Shown here in pieces: positions 52,313 through 60,444 of a stretch of 64,000 nt of DNA. The notes under the pieces are model-generated. The model worked only from the letters and a program-made list of their open reading frames with translations. It was not told where the DNA came from and did not search any database. The translations under genes and the position numbers were made by a program. Position 1 is the stretch's first letter. Each line of letters begins with the position of its first letter. Source of the stretch: Streptomyces sp. Y2F8-2 (GTDB lineage Bacteria > Actinomycetota > Actinomycetes > Streptomycetales > Streptomycetaceae); NCBI RefSeq assembly GCF_014905555.1, contig NZ_BNGS01000009.1, positions 186,001-250,000 of the forward strand, read 5' to 3'.

Positions 52313-53677
52313 ATGATTTCGAGACCGACTGTTCTGCGGCGCGCTGTACCGCTCGGCGCGCTGGCCATGTGCGGCGCACTGCTCACGGCCTGTGCGGGCG
52401 CGGGTGGCGCCGGAGGCGGCTCCGGCTCGCACTCCATCAACGTGCTGATGGTGAACAACCCGCAGATGGCGGACCTGCAGAAGCTCACGGCGGCCAACTT
52501 CACCAAGGAGACCGGCATCAAGGTCAACTTCACGGTGCTGCCGGAGAACGACGTCCGCGACAAGATCACCCAGGACTTCTCCAGCCAGGCCGGCCAGTAC
52601 GACGTGGCGACGATCAGCAACTACGAGACGCCGATCTACGCCAAGAACGGCTGGCTCGCCCCGCTGACCTCGTACGCGAAGAAGGACACCGCCTTCGACC
52701 AGAGCGACATCCTGCCCGCCATGCAGCAGTCCCTGACGGCGTCCGGCCAGATATACGCCGAGCCGTTCTACGGCGAGTCGTCCTTCCTGATGTACCGCAA
52801 GGACGTCTTCAAGGAGAAGGGGCTGACGATGCCGGCCAACCCCACCTGGCAGCAGGTGGCCGCCCTGGCCGCCAAGGCCGACGGCGCCAGGCCCGGGATG
52901 AAGGGCATCTGCCTGCGCGGTCTTCCCGGATGGGGTGAGGTGATGGCTCCGCTGACGACGGTGGTCAACACCATGGGCGGCACCTGGTTCGACAAGGACT
53001 GGAAGGCCCAGGTCGACAGCCCCGCCTTCACCAAGGCGACCAAGTTCTACGTCGACCTCGTGCGCGCCCACGGTGAGGCCGGCGCCCCGCAGTCCGGGTT
53101 CGCCGAGTGCCTCAACAACATGGAGCAGAGCAAGGTCGCCATGTGGTACGACGCGACCTCCGCGGCCGGGTCGCTCGAAGCCAGTGGGTCGCCGGTGGCC
53201 GGCAAGATGGGCTACGCACCCGCGCCGGTGGACCGGACCAAGAGCTCGGGCTGGCTCTACACCTGGGCCTGGGGCCTGCAGAAGGCGAGCAAGCACCAGG
53301 ACGACGCCTGGAAGTTCATTTCGTGGGCGTCCAGCAAGCAGTACGAGGACCTGGTGGGCAAGAAGCTCGGCTGGTCCCGCGTCCCTGCGGGCAAGCGGAC
53401 CTCCACCTACACCAACCCGCAGTACGTCGCCGCGGCGTCGGCCTTCGCCGAGGCCACCGCGAACGCGCTGAAGTCCGCCGACCCGAACAACCCGGGCGTG
53501 CAGCCCCGGCCCGCCCCCGGCATCCAGTTCGTCGGCATCCCCGAGTTCACCGACCTGGGCACGCAGGTCTCCCAGCAGATCAGCTCCGCCATCGCGGGCA
53601 AGACCAGTGTCGATCAGGCGCTGAAGGCCGGCCAGGCGCTCGCCGAGAAGGTCGCCGCCAAGTACGCCGACAAGTGA
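52313..53677 (+). CDS. Sugar/polyol ABC transporter substrate-binding lipoprotein
   Basis: A 454-residue family-1 (MalE/SmoE-like) binding lipoprotein. Signal peptide and lipobox LLTAC end near residue 27; the mature fold has INVLMVNNPQMADLQKLTA, YAEPFYGESSFLMYRKDVF and GWLYTWAWGLQKAS, as in sorbitol/mannitol binding proteins. ATG 52313 follows GGGACGATC; ATG 52298 is a possible alternative five codons earlier. A hairpin lies between this gene and the permeases. Confidence 0.9.
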   Translation: MISRPTVLRRAVPLGALAMCGALLTACAGAGGAGGGSGSHSINVLMVNNPQMADLQKLTAANFTKETGIKVNFTVLPENDVRDKITQDFSSQAGQYDVATISNYETPIYAKNGWLAPLTSYAKKDTAFDQSDILPAMQQSLTASGQIYAEPFYGESSFLMYRKDVFKEKGLTMPANPTWQQVAALAAKADGARPGMKGICLRGLPGWGEVMAPLTTVVNTMGGTWFDKDWKAQVDSPAFTKATKFYVDLVRAHGEAGAPQSGFAECLNNMEQSKVAMWYDATSAAGSLEASGSPVAGKMGYAPAPVDRTKSSGWLYTWAWGLQKASKHQDDAWKFISWASSKQYEDLVGKKLGWSRVPAGKRTSTYTNPQYVAAASAFAEATANALKSADPNNPGVQPRPAPGIQFVGIPEFTDLGTQVSQQISSAIAGKTSVDQALKAGQALAEKVAAKYADK

Positions 53678-53709
53678 TCACTCCCCGTTCCACCCGACGT
53701 TCCCGCACT

Positions 53710-53735
53710 CCCGGTCCCGCCCTCGCGGGACCGGG
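53710..53735 (+). promoter_or_regulatory. Hairpin between binding-protein and permease genes
   Basis: CCCGGTCCCGC (53710-53720) and GCGGGACCGGG (53725-53735) are exact complements with a four-base loop. Such stems protect the upstream mRNA or partly terminate, so the binding protein is made in excess over the permeases. Confidence 0.65.
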
Positions 53736-53762
53736 GGACGGGAGCACAGCGGAGACACACCG

Positions 53763-54725
53763 ATGACCCTCACTCACTCGCTCACCAGGCGTACCCGGGC
53801 ACCGCAGACCGAGAAACAGGCGGCACCACCACGGCGATCCCGCGGGGCATGGGCCCGGCGGGCCCCGCTGCTCCCGGCCCTGATCTTCATGATCGTGGTC
53901 ACCCAGCTGCCGTTCGTCGGCACCGTGGCGATTTCGTTCATGCGCTGGAACGCCCTCGACCCCGGTAACCGGGCCTTCGCGGGCCTGCAGAACTACAAGG
54001 ACGCGGTCACCGACCCGCAGCTGCGTTCCTCCCTGCTGACGACCGTCGCGCTGACGGTCACCGTGGTGCTGGTCAGCCTGGTTCTGGGCCTCGGGCTGGC
54101 TCTGCTTCTGGACCGCCGGTTCCGCGGCCGCGGCATCGTCCGCACCATGCTGATCACACCGTTCCTCGTCGTGCCCGTGGCCTCCGCGCTGCTGTGGAAG
54201 CATGCGCTGTACAACGCCACCTACGGGCTGATCAACGGATCGCTGACCTGGCTGTGGAGCCTGTTCGGCAGCGACACCGCGCCGCAGCCCGACTGGCTGT
54301 CCTCGCTGCCGCTGATGTCCGTGGAGGCATCGCTGATCTGGCAGTGGACGCCCTTCATGATGCTGATCCTGCTGGCCGGACTGCAGAGCCGCCCCATGGA
54401 CGCCGTCGAGGCGGCCCGCGTGGACGGAGCGACCACCTGGCAGGTCTTCCGCTACCTCACCTTCCCCCACCTGCGCCGCTATCTGGAGCTGGCCGCACTG
54501 CTCGGCAGCATCTATGTGGTGCAGAACTTCGACGCCGTCTTCACGCTCACCGGCGGCGGCCTGGGCACCGCCAACCTGCCCTACACCGTCTACGAGACCT
54601 TCTACCAGGCGCACGACTACGGGCAGGCCTCAGCGGAAGGCGTCATCGTCGTCCTCTGCTCCCTCCTCGTAGGCAGCTTCGCGCTTCGGACCGTCTCGTC
54701 CCTGCTCCGAGAGGAGACCCGCTGA
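53763..54725 (+). CDS. Sugar/polyol ABC transporter permease 1
   Basis: A 320-residue MalF/SmoF-like inner-membrane permease with six helices. A long basic Pro/Arg-rich N-terminal tail (to about 38) precedes the first helix. The EAA-type ATPase loop is EAARVDGATTWQVFRYLTFPHL near residue 222. ATG 53763 has GGAG upstream. Its stop overlaps the next start (TGATG). No ATPase is encoded in the operon, so a shared MsiK-type ATPase probably energises it, as is usual in Streptomyces. Confidence 0.9.
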   Translation: MTLTHSLTRRTRAPQTEKQAAPPRRSRGAWARRAPLLPALIFMIVVTQLPFVGTVAISFMRWNALDPGNRAFAGLQNYKDAVTDPQLRSSLLTTVALTVTVVLVSLVLGLGLALLLDRRFRGRGIVRTMLITPFLVVPVASALLWKHALYNATYGLINGSLTWLWSLFGSDTAPQPDWLSSLPLMSVEASLIWQWTPFMMLILLAGLQSRPMDAVEAARVDGATTWQVFRYLTFPHLRRYLELAALLGSIYVVQNFDAVFTLTGGGLGTANLPYTVYETFYQAHDYGQASAEGVIVVLCSLLVGSFALRTVSSLLREETR

Positions 54726-55582
54726 TGGCCGCGACCATCGCCACCCCCGGGAGCCTTGCGTCGCATCGCCGGCGCGGAGCGCTCGGCCTGCTGGCCTGGC
54801 TCTGCGGAGTCGCATTCTTCCTCCCGGTCGCCTGGATGGTGCTCACCTCACTGCACAGCGAATCCGACGCCGCCACCAACCCACCGAGCCTGGGGGCGCC
54901 GCTGACCCTCCAGGGCTACCGGGAGTTCTTCGGCGCGAGCACCGGCGTCTCCCCCTGGCCGCCGCTGATCAACTCCTTCTCGGCGAGCCTCATGTCGACG
55001 CTCCTGGTGCTGGTGCTGTCCATCCCGGCCGCCTACGCCCTGTCCATCAAGCCGGTCCGCAAGTGGACGGACGCGATGTTCTTCTTCCTGTCCACCAAGA
55101 TGCTGCCCGCGGTGGCCGGACTGCTGCCGATCTACCTGATCGCCCAGAACAGCGGCCTGCTCGACAACGTCGCGCTGCTGGTCATCCTCTACACCTCGAT
55201 GAACCTTCCGATCGCGGTGTGGATGATGCGTTCGTTCCTCGCCGAGGTCCCCGTCGAGATTCTGGAGGCCGCCTCCATCGACGGCGCCGGACTGCCCACC
55301 GTCCTCGCCCGGATCGTCGCTCCGGTCGTCGCCCCCGGCATCGCCGCCACCTCGCTGATCTGCTTCATCTTCAGCTGGAACGAACTGCTCTTCGCACGTG
55401 TGCTCACCGGCGTCGTGGCCGGCACCGCACCCGTGTTCCTCACCGGCTTCGTCACCAGCCAGGGCCTCTTCCTGGCCAAGGTGTGTGCCGCCGCCGTCTG
55501 CATCTCCCTGCCGGTTCTCATCGCCGGATTCGCCGCCCAGGACAAGCTGGTCCAGGGCCTGTCCCTTGGAGCAGTCAAGTGA
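54725..55582 (+). CDS. Sugar/polyol ABC transporter permease 2
   Basis: A 285-residue MalG/SmoG-like permease. Six transmembrane segments; the ATPase-contact loop is EILEAASIDGAGLPTVLARIV near residue 180, and FSWNELLFARVLTG near 218 is typical of the polyol-transporting group. It is coupled to the genes on both sides by overlapping stop/start codons (TGATG before, GTGA after). Confidence 0.9.
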   Translation: MAATIATPGSLASHRRRGALGLLAWLCGVAFFLPVAWMVLTSLHSESDAATNPPSLGAPLTLQGYREFFGASTGVSPWPPLINSFSASLMSTLLVLVLSIPAAYALSIKPVRKWTDAMFFFLSTKMLPAVAGLLPIYLIAQNSGLLDNVALLVILYTSMNLPIAVWMMRSFLAEVPVEILEAASIDGAGLPTVLARIVAPVVAPGIAATSLICFIFSWNELLFARVLTGVVAGTAPVFLTGFVTSQGLFLAKVCAAAVCISLPVLIAGFAAQDKLVQGLSLGAVK

Positions 55583-56568
55583 AAGCCGCCGTCATCAGCT
55601 CGCCCGGACAGGTCGGCGTCGAGACCGTCGACGACCCCACGCCGGGCCCCGGGCAGGTGGTGATCGAGGTCTCGGCCTGCGGCCTGTGCGGCACCGATCT
55701 CCACATCCTCCAGGGCGAGTTCGCCCCCACCCTGCCCATCATTCCCGGGCACGAGTTCGCCGGCGAGGTCGTCGCGCTGGGCTCCGGGGTACGCGACCTC
55801 AAGGTCGGCGACCGGGTCGCCGTCGACCCCTCGCTGCACTGCCACGAGTGCCACTACTGCCGTATCGGGCGCGGCAACCTGTGCGAACGCTTCAACGCCA
55901 TCGGCGTCTCCGTCCCCGGCGGCGCGGCACAGTACACGGTCGCCCCGGCCGCCAACTGCGTCAGGCTCCCCGAGCACGTCCGCACCGAGGACGCCGCCCT
56001 CATCGAGCCGCTGTCCTGCGCGGTACGCGGATACGACATCCTGCGCTCCACACTCGCCAGCAACGTGCTGATCTACGGCTCGGGCACGATGGGCCTGATG
56101 ATGCTGGAACTCGCCAAGCGCACCGGCGCGGCCACCGTCGACATGGTCGACCTCAACGAGGACCGGCTCGCCACCGCCCGCACGCTCGGCTGCAGCAACG
56201 CGGTGACCACCGCCGACGCGCTCGTGCGCCCCCGCGGCTGGGACGTGGTCATCGACGCCACCGGCAACGCCCACGCCATCCAGGACGCCCTGGGACGGGT
56301 CGGCAAGGGGGGTACGTACCTCCAGTTCGGCGTCGCCGACTACGCGACCCGAGCCACCATCGACCCCTACCGCATCTACAACGAGGAGATCACCATCACC
56401 GGATCGATGGCCGTCCTGCACAGCTACGAGCGCGCCGCCGAGCTGTTCGCCGGTGGAGTCCTCGACCCGGAGATCTTCATCAGCGACCGGCTGCCGCTGA
56501 CGGACTACGCCGAGGCGCTGCGGCAGTTCCAGGCCGGGAAGGGCCGCAAGATCCAGGTGCTGCCGTGA
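55579..56568 (+). CDS. Zinc-dependent polyol dehydrogenase (sorbitol/arabitol type)
   Basis: A 329-residue medium-chain dehydrogenase. Catalytic zinc ligands are the Cys in GLCGTDLH and the His-Glu in IPGHEFAGEV; the structural-zinc lobe C-x2-C-x2-C-x7-C is intact (CHECHYCRIGRGNLC). The Rossmann motif is YGSGTMGLMML. It would oxidise an imported polyol to a ketose, which the next gene's kinase would phosphorylate. GTG 55579 overlaps the permease stop. The exact polyol cannot be read from the sequence. Confidence 0.9.
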   Translation: MKAAVISSPGQVGVETVDDPTPGPGQVVIEVSACGLCGTDLHILQGEFAPTLPIIPGHEFAGEVVALGSGVRDLKVGDRVAVDPSLHCHECHYCRIGRGNLCERFNAIGVSVPGGAAQYTVAPAANCVRLPEHVRTEDAALIEPLSCAVRGYDILRSTLASNVLIYGSGTMGLMMLELAKRTGAATVDMVDLNEDRLATARTLGCSNAVTTADALVRPRGWDVVIDATGNAHAIQDALGRVGKGGTYLQFGVADYATRATIDPYRIYNEEITITGSMAVLHSYERAAELFAGGVLDPEIFISDRLPLTDYAEALRQFQAGKGRKIQVLP

Positions 56569-57614
56569 CCGGGAGTACCGAACCCCGACCCGGCCGAGCC
56601 CGCACCGAGCCGACGTCCGGGGCCCTGGCCGGCAGCGGGGACACAGCAGCCCCCGGACTCCCGGCGCTCGTCATCGGCGAAGCCCTGGTGGACATCATCG
56701 CCGGTCCCGACGGCCCGTGCCGCAGCCACCCCGGTGGCAGCCCCGCCAACGTCGCGCTGGGACTGGGCAGGCTCGGCCACCCGGTACGGCTCGCCACCCG
56801 CGTGGGACACGACCACTTCGGCAGCCTGGTCCGACAGCACCTGGAGGCCGGCGGTGTCGGCCTGGTACCGGGATCCGTGGTCGAGGCCGCCACCTCCACG
56901 GCGACCGCCGTACTCGATGCCGCGGGCGCCGCGAACTACACCTTCGACATCACCTGGGCGCTGTCGGCGGCCGTCGAGGAAGCGCTGCGCGACGGGCCGC
57001 CGGCGCACGTCCACACCGGATCCATCGCCACCGCCCTGAGTCCGGGAGCCGACCAGGTCTTCGGCATCCTGCACGCCCTGCGGGCCTCGGCCACCGTCTC
57101 CTACGACCCCAACCTGAGGCCCGCGCTGCTCCGCCCCGCGGAGCAGGAGCGTGAACGGGTGGAACAACTCGTCGCCCTCAGCGACGTGGTGAAGGCGAGC
57201 GAAGAGGACCTGGCCTGGCTCCACCCGGGCGAGAACCCCCACAGGACGGCGGCCCGCTGGGCACGGAACGGCCCGGCGCTGGTCGTCCTCACCCTGGGAG
57301 CGAACGGCGCCCGGGCCTGGTGGCGACACGGCTGCCAGGACATCGCGCCGGTGCCCGTCCAGGTCGTGGACACCGTGGGGGCGGGCGACGCGTTCATGGC
57401 CGGCCTGACCAGCCGGCTGCTGCACGCCGGGCTGCTGGGCGGCGGCCCCGGAGCCGAGGCGGCGACCGCACGCGCGGCACTGCACGCGGCGACGGACACG
57501 GACCGACTGCCCGCGGTGCTCGGCGACGCGCTGGCGGTCGCCGCCCGAACGGCCGCTCTCACATGTGCCCGTGAGGGAGCGGACCCGCCCACAGCAGCAG
57601 AACTGATGGTGTGA
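56565..57614 (+). CDS. PfkB-family carbohydrate kinase (fructokinase-like)
   Basis: A 349-residue ribokinase-fold sugar kinase. The first 30 residues are a low-complexity tail. The fold opens with GEALVDIIAGPDGP and GGSPANVALGLGRLG near 55; the catalytic Asp and anion hole are in VVDTVGAGDAFMAGL near 268. GTG 56565 overlaps the dehydrogenase stop. It ends the operon at a 17-bp perfect hairpin. A ketokinase/fructokinase role follows from the dehydrogenase context. Confidence 0.9.
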   Translation: MTGSTEPRPGRARTEPTSGALAGSGDTAAPGLPALVIGEALVDIIAGPDGPCRSHPGGSPANVALGLGRLGHPVRLATRVGHDHFGSLVRQHLEAGGVGLVPGSVVEAATSTATAVLDAAGAANYTFDITWALSAAVEEALRDGPPAHVHTGSIATALSPGADQVFGILHALRASATVSYDPNLRPALLRPAEQERERVEQLVALSDVVKASEEDLAWLHPGENPHRTAARWARNGPALVVLTLGANGARAWWRHGCQDIAPVPVQVVDTVGAGDAFMAGLTSRLLHAGLLGGGPGAEAATARAALHAATDTDRLPAVLGDALAVAARTAALTCAREGADPPTAAELMV

Positions 57615-57628
57615 GCCGACGATGGGCC

Positions 57629-57665
57629 GTCCGTCCCGCTCCGGCGTGGCCGGAGCGGGACGGAC
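57629..57665 (+). terminator. Terminator of the polyol operon
   Basis: A 17-base perfect stem (57629-57645 with 57649-57665) and three-base loop, 15 bases after the kinase stop. Confidence 0.85.
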
Positions 57666-57799
57666 GAAGGCCGGCCGCGGTGAACGGCTGACGATCCTGC
57701 CCCCGTCGGCCACGCTGACCACCCTGGGCAAACGGATCCGCCGTGTGGTGGCCTCGACTCGGACCTCGACGAAGTGGGCGATCCGGCTGAATGCTGTGA

Positions 57800-57823
57800 A
57801 GGGGCCCTCTGAAGAGAGCCCCT
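57800..57823 (-). terminator. Hairpin downstream of the lectin-domain gene
   Basis: AGGGGCCCTCT (57800-57810) pairs with AGAGAGCCCCT (57813-57823), one mismatch. It faces the minus-strand gene that ends at 57920. Confidence 0.5.
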
Positions 57824-57919
57824 CACCTGTGCAAACATCCGACATCACTGTCGGGACCACCCTGTCGGCCAAGCCCAGCGACATCACGTTCGGCCGACGG
57901 CAGCGAGCCGAAGCCGTGC

Positions 57920-58762
57920 CTACGACGGCAGTGACCACCGCTGGTTCGGTGTGCCTGCGCAGTCCCAGATCTGCAGACGCGTGCCGTTGGCAGAGCTGTT
58001 GCCGGTCGCGTCGAGGCACTTGCCGGACTGCGGGTTGACCAGCTCGCCGTCGGCCTGGTGCTGCCACCGCTGGGCACCCGTGCCGTTGCAGTCCCACAAC
58101 TGGGTCGTCGCGCCGTTGGCGGTCGACCCGCCGGACACATCAAGACATTTCCCAAGGGCTCGGACGGTCCCGTCACCGGATACGGTCCAGCGCTGGGCCC
58201 CTGTGCCGTTGCAGTCGTACAGCTGCACCGCGGTGCCGTTGGCGGTGTTCGCGCCCGCGACGTCGACGCATTTGCCGTCGATGCCGCGGATGGGGCCGGA
58301 GGTGCCGGAGGCGGAGACGATCTGCTCGGTCACCACGATGTGGCCGGGATCGGGCGAGAGTGCCGCGAGACGGCTGAACGCGCCGTCGGTGAGGTCGAGG
58401 CACACCGGCGAGGTGAAGGTGCCCCGATCGTTGATGCGAACGGTGATGGATGCGCCGTTGGCCACATTGGTCACCTTGACCAGGGTTCCGAACGGCAGCT
58501 GCGGATTGCGGCTGAGGGACGTCGCGGCGGTCAGCGCGTTGCGGTCGAAGACCTCGCCGCTGGAGGTGAAGGAGCCGGGCGGTATCTCGGAGCCGTAGTG
58601 CGTGGCCCAGCAGGTGGCGTCCGCAGACGTTGCGTTGTGGGTGCCGGCGGGTGCCGCGGCAGCGGCCGGCGACGTGGGTGCTGCAACGAAGCCGGCGAAG
58701 GCCGCCGCAGCGGCGAACGCACCGGCAAGCAGGCGGCGTGAACGCAGGGATCGGGTGTTCAC
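57920..58762 (-). CDS. Secreted double-psi beta-barrel protein with C-terminal ricin-type lectin
   Basis: A 280-residue exported protein. Signal peptide to about residue 38 (AAPTSPAAAAA). Residues 45-150 form an RlpA/expansin-like double-psi beta-barrel with ATHYGSEIPPG, VRINDRGTF and CLDLTDGAFSRLA. Residues 158-280 are a ricin-B lectin of three repeats with Q-x-W motifs (AQRW, AQRW, NQRW). The barrel probably binds or cleaves glycan and the lectin anchors it to a polysaccharide. The lectin closely resembles that of the GH19 gene upstream. Confidence 0.85.
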   Translation of the reverse strand: MNTRSLRSRRLLAGAFAAAAAFAGFVAAPTSPAAAAAPAGTHNATSADATCWATHYGSEIPPGSFTSSGEVFDRNALTAATSLSRNPQLPFGTLVKVTNVANGASITVRINDRGTFTSPVCLDLTDGAFSRLAALSPDPGHIVVTEQIVSASGTSGPIRGIDGKCVDVAGANTANGTAVQLYDCNGTGAQRWTVSGDGTVRALGKCLDVSGGSTANGATTQLWDCNGTGAQRWQHQADGELVNPQSGKCLDATGNSSANGTRLQIWDCAGTPNQRWSLPS

Positions 58763-58850
58763 AGGATCCTTCCGGGCATGGGGGAGACGTCGGTGAGCGG
58801 GGGCGCCGCTTCACCATGGAGGTGGTCGCAGAGCCGAGCCGGGGGAACGA

Positions 58851-58888
58851 CCGGAACCCACCTTTTTCCTGACGGGTCGTGGTTCCGG
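58851..58888 (-). terminator. Inverted repeat after the chitinase gene
   Basis: CCGGAACC (58851-58858) and GGTTCCGG (58881-58888) are exact complements with a 22-base loop containing a T-run. It lies 16 bases after the chitinase stop. Confidence 0.5.
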
Positions 58889-58903
58889 CCGTCCGCTGCC
58901 GGG

Positions 58904-60037
58904 CTAGCAGGTGAGGTTGGCGCCCGGGTCGACGCCGAGAAGCTGGGAGAAGCGCCGGTAGAGGTCCACGCGGTTTTGCATCTGGGCGGTGTTGTGGCCG
59001 TCGCACTCCAGCGTGCCGTTGATGCTGCGGATGGTCTGGCCGAAGCCGGCACCGTTCACCATGGCGTTGTGAGGGACGATCGAGCCGGCTCCGGTCTGGG
59101 TGTTCCAGAACCACAGAGCGGTCTTCCAGGAGATCGCGGCGTCGTTCTGGACGAGGTCGGGGTTGTGGAGCAGGTCGATGCCGAGCGCGTCGCCGGCGGC
59201 CTTGTAGTTGGTGTTCCAGCTCAGCTGCAGCGGTCCGCGGCCGTAGTACGCGGCCTGGCCGGCCGGGCAGCCATAGGGTGCACTGCGGTCGCAGTAGGTG
59301 GGGTAGTTGGCGGTGTTCTGCTCCACCACGTAGACCAGGCCGCCTGTCTCGTGGCTGACGTTGGCCAGGAAGGCTGCGGCTTCTCGCTTCCGGACGGTGT
59401 CGCTGCCGGTGTTGGCGAAGCCGGGGTAGGCGCGCAGGGCGTTGACCAGGCCGCCGTAGGTGTAGAACCCGTTCCTGTTCGGGAACATCTGGTTGAACTG
59501 CGCTTCGCTCACCACGAAGCCGGACGGGCTCGGGCTGGTGCCGCCGGCGGACGCGTGCCACTTCTGGTTGGCGGCACCGGTGCAGTCCCAGATCTGCAGC
59601 CGGGTGCCGTTGGCAGAGTTGCCGCCTGTGACATCGAGACACTTGTTCGCCTGCGGGTTGACGATGTCGCCGGCGGACGTGACGACCCACTTCTGGTTGG
59701 CTCCTCCGGAGCAGTCCCACAGTTGGACAGTCGAGCCGTTGGCGATGCCGCGGTCCGTCACGTCGAGGCACTTGCCGAGCGCCCGCAGGGTGCCGTCGCT
59801 GCCGACGGTCCACTGCTGGGCTGCGGTGCCGTTGCAGTCGTACAGCTGGACCGGTGTGCCGTTGGCGCTGTTTGCTCCGGCGACGTCCACGCATTTGCCC
59901 GCGAGGCCGGTGATCGATCCGGCCGGATCGGCCGCCGCAGGCTGGGAGAGCAGGCCGGAGGCCACCACGGTCATCGCCAGCCCGGTGGCGAGTCGCCCGA
60001 GTCCGAGGCTCCGAAGACGGGTGCCGTTCGTCGACAT
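58904..60037 (-). CDS. Secreted GH19 chitinase with N-terminal ricin-type lectin
   Basis: A 377-residue exported chitinase that cleaves chitin internally. Signal peptide to about residue 36 (SGLLSQPAAA). A three-repeat ricin-B lectin spans 40-160. A short Gly/Ser/Pro linker leads to the GH19 domain (about 172-377), with the catalytic Glu in FLANVSHETGG and the conserved YYGRGPLQLSWNTNY. GH19 catalytic domains are usually about 200-250 residues, so this looks complete. ATG 60037 follows AGAAGGGAACAG. An N-terminal lectin in place of the usual chitin-binding domain suggests a different anchoring glycan. Confidence 0.92.
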   Translation of the reverse strand: MSTNGTRLRSLGLGRLATGLAMTVVASGLLSQPAAADPAGSITGLAGKCVDVAGANSANGTPVQLYDCNGTAAQQWTVGSDGTLRALGKCLDVTDRGIANGSTVQLWDCSGGANQKWVVTSAGDIVNPQANKCLDVTGGNSANGTRLQIWDCTGAANQKWHASAGGTSPSPSGFVVSEAQFNQMFPNRNGFYTYGGLVNALRAYPGFANTGSDTVRKREAAAFLANVSHETGGLVYVVEQNTANYPTYCDRSAPYGCPAGQAAYYGRGPLQLSWNTNYKAAGDALGIDLLHNPDLVQNDAAISWKTALWFWNTQTGAGSIVPHNAMVNGAGFGQTIRSINGTLECDGHNTAQMQNRVDLYRRFSQLLGVDPGANLTC

Positions 60038-60444
60038 GCGGCTGTTCCCTTCTGATGTGATGTGAGGGGTGGTGTGACACGGCTGTCGGACACGGCAGGG
60101 TCCGGCATGGTGCCTGGCTTCTGCAGGACAGCCCGTCATGGCTCTGAGGGGTGCGCGTTGGCGCAGCACGGCGCGCGTCGCGTTTCACCGTGCAGGGTTG
60201 GCCGGTCCGCGACCTGCCGGCTTGGTCGGGTGCCGATACCGGTGGTCTTCCGATCGCCGGATCAGACTGCGGTCGGCACCGCATGTGCTGCCGTCAGCGG
60301 CAAAGCCGGTGCCCGGGGTCCACTGCTGGAGTGTGCGACCGCCCGACCCGACCGGTCGGCCTTGGGTGAGCCCGGGCGACGGCAGAGGGGCCGCCGCCGG
60401 GCGGGGCGGCATCTCTGCCCCGTGTCACATGGTCTGCGCCGGAC
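60038..60444. other. Intergenic region, 407 bases
   Basis: Upstream region of the chitinase gene. It contains the terminator of the preceding gene (60381-60419). No gene is supported, and I found no clear chitinase-type direct-repeat operator. Confidence 0.45.
60381..60419 (-). terminator. Terminator of the beta-helix protein gene
   Basis: GGCAGAG (60381-60387) pairs with CTCTGCC (60413-60419), with an inner CCGCC/GGCGG stem. It starts 26 bases after the stop. Confidence 0.7.

Larger units (their letters stand above)
57615..57919. other. Intergenic region between convergent units, 305 bases
   Basis: Holds two hairpins (57629-57665 and 57800-57823) that end the two converging transcripts. 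No gene is supported. Confidence 0.5.
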
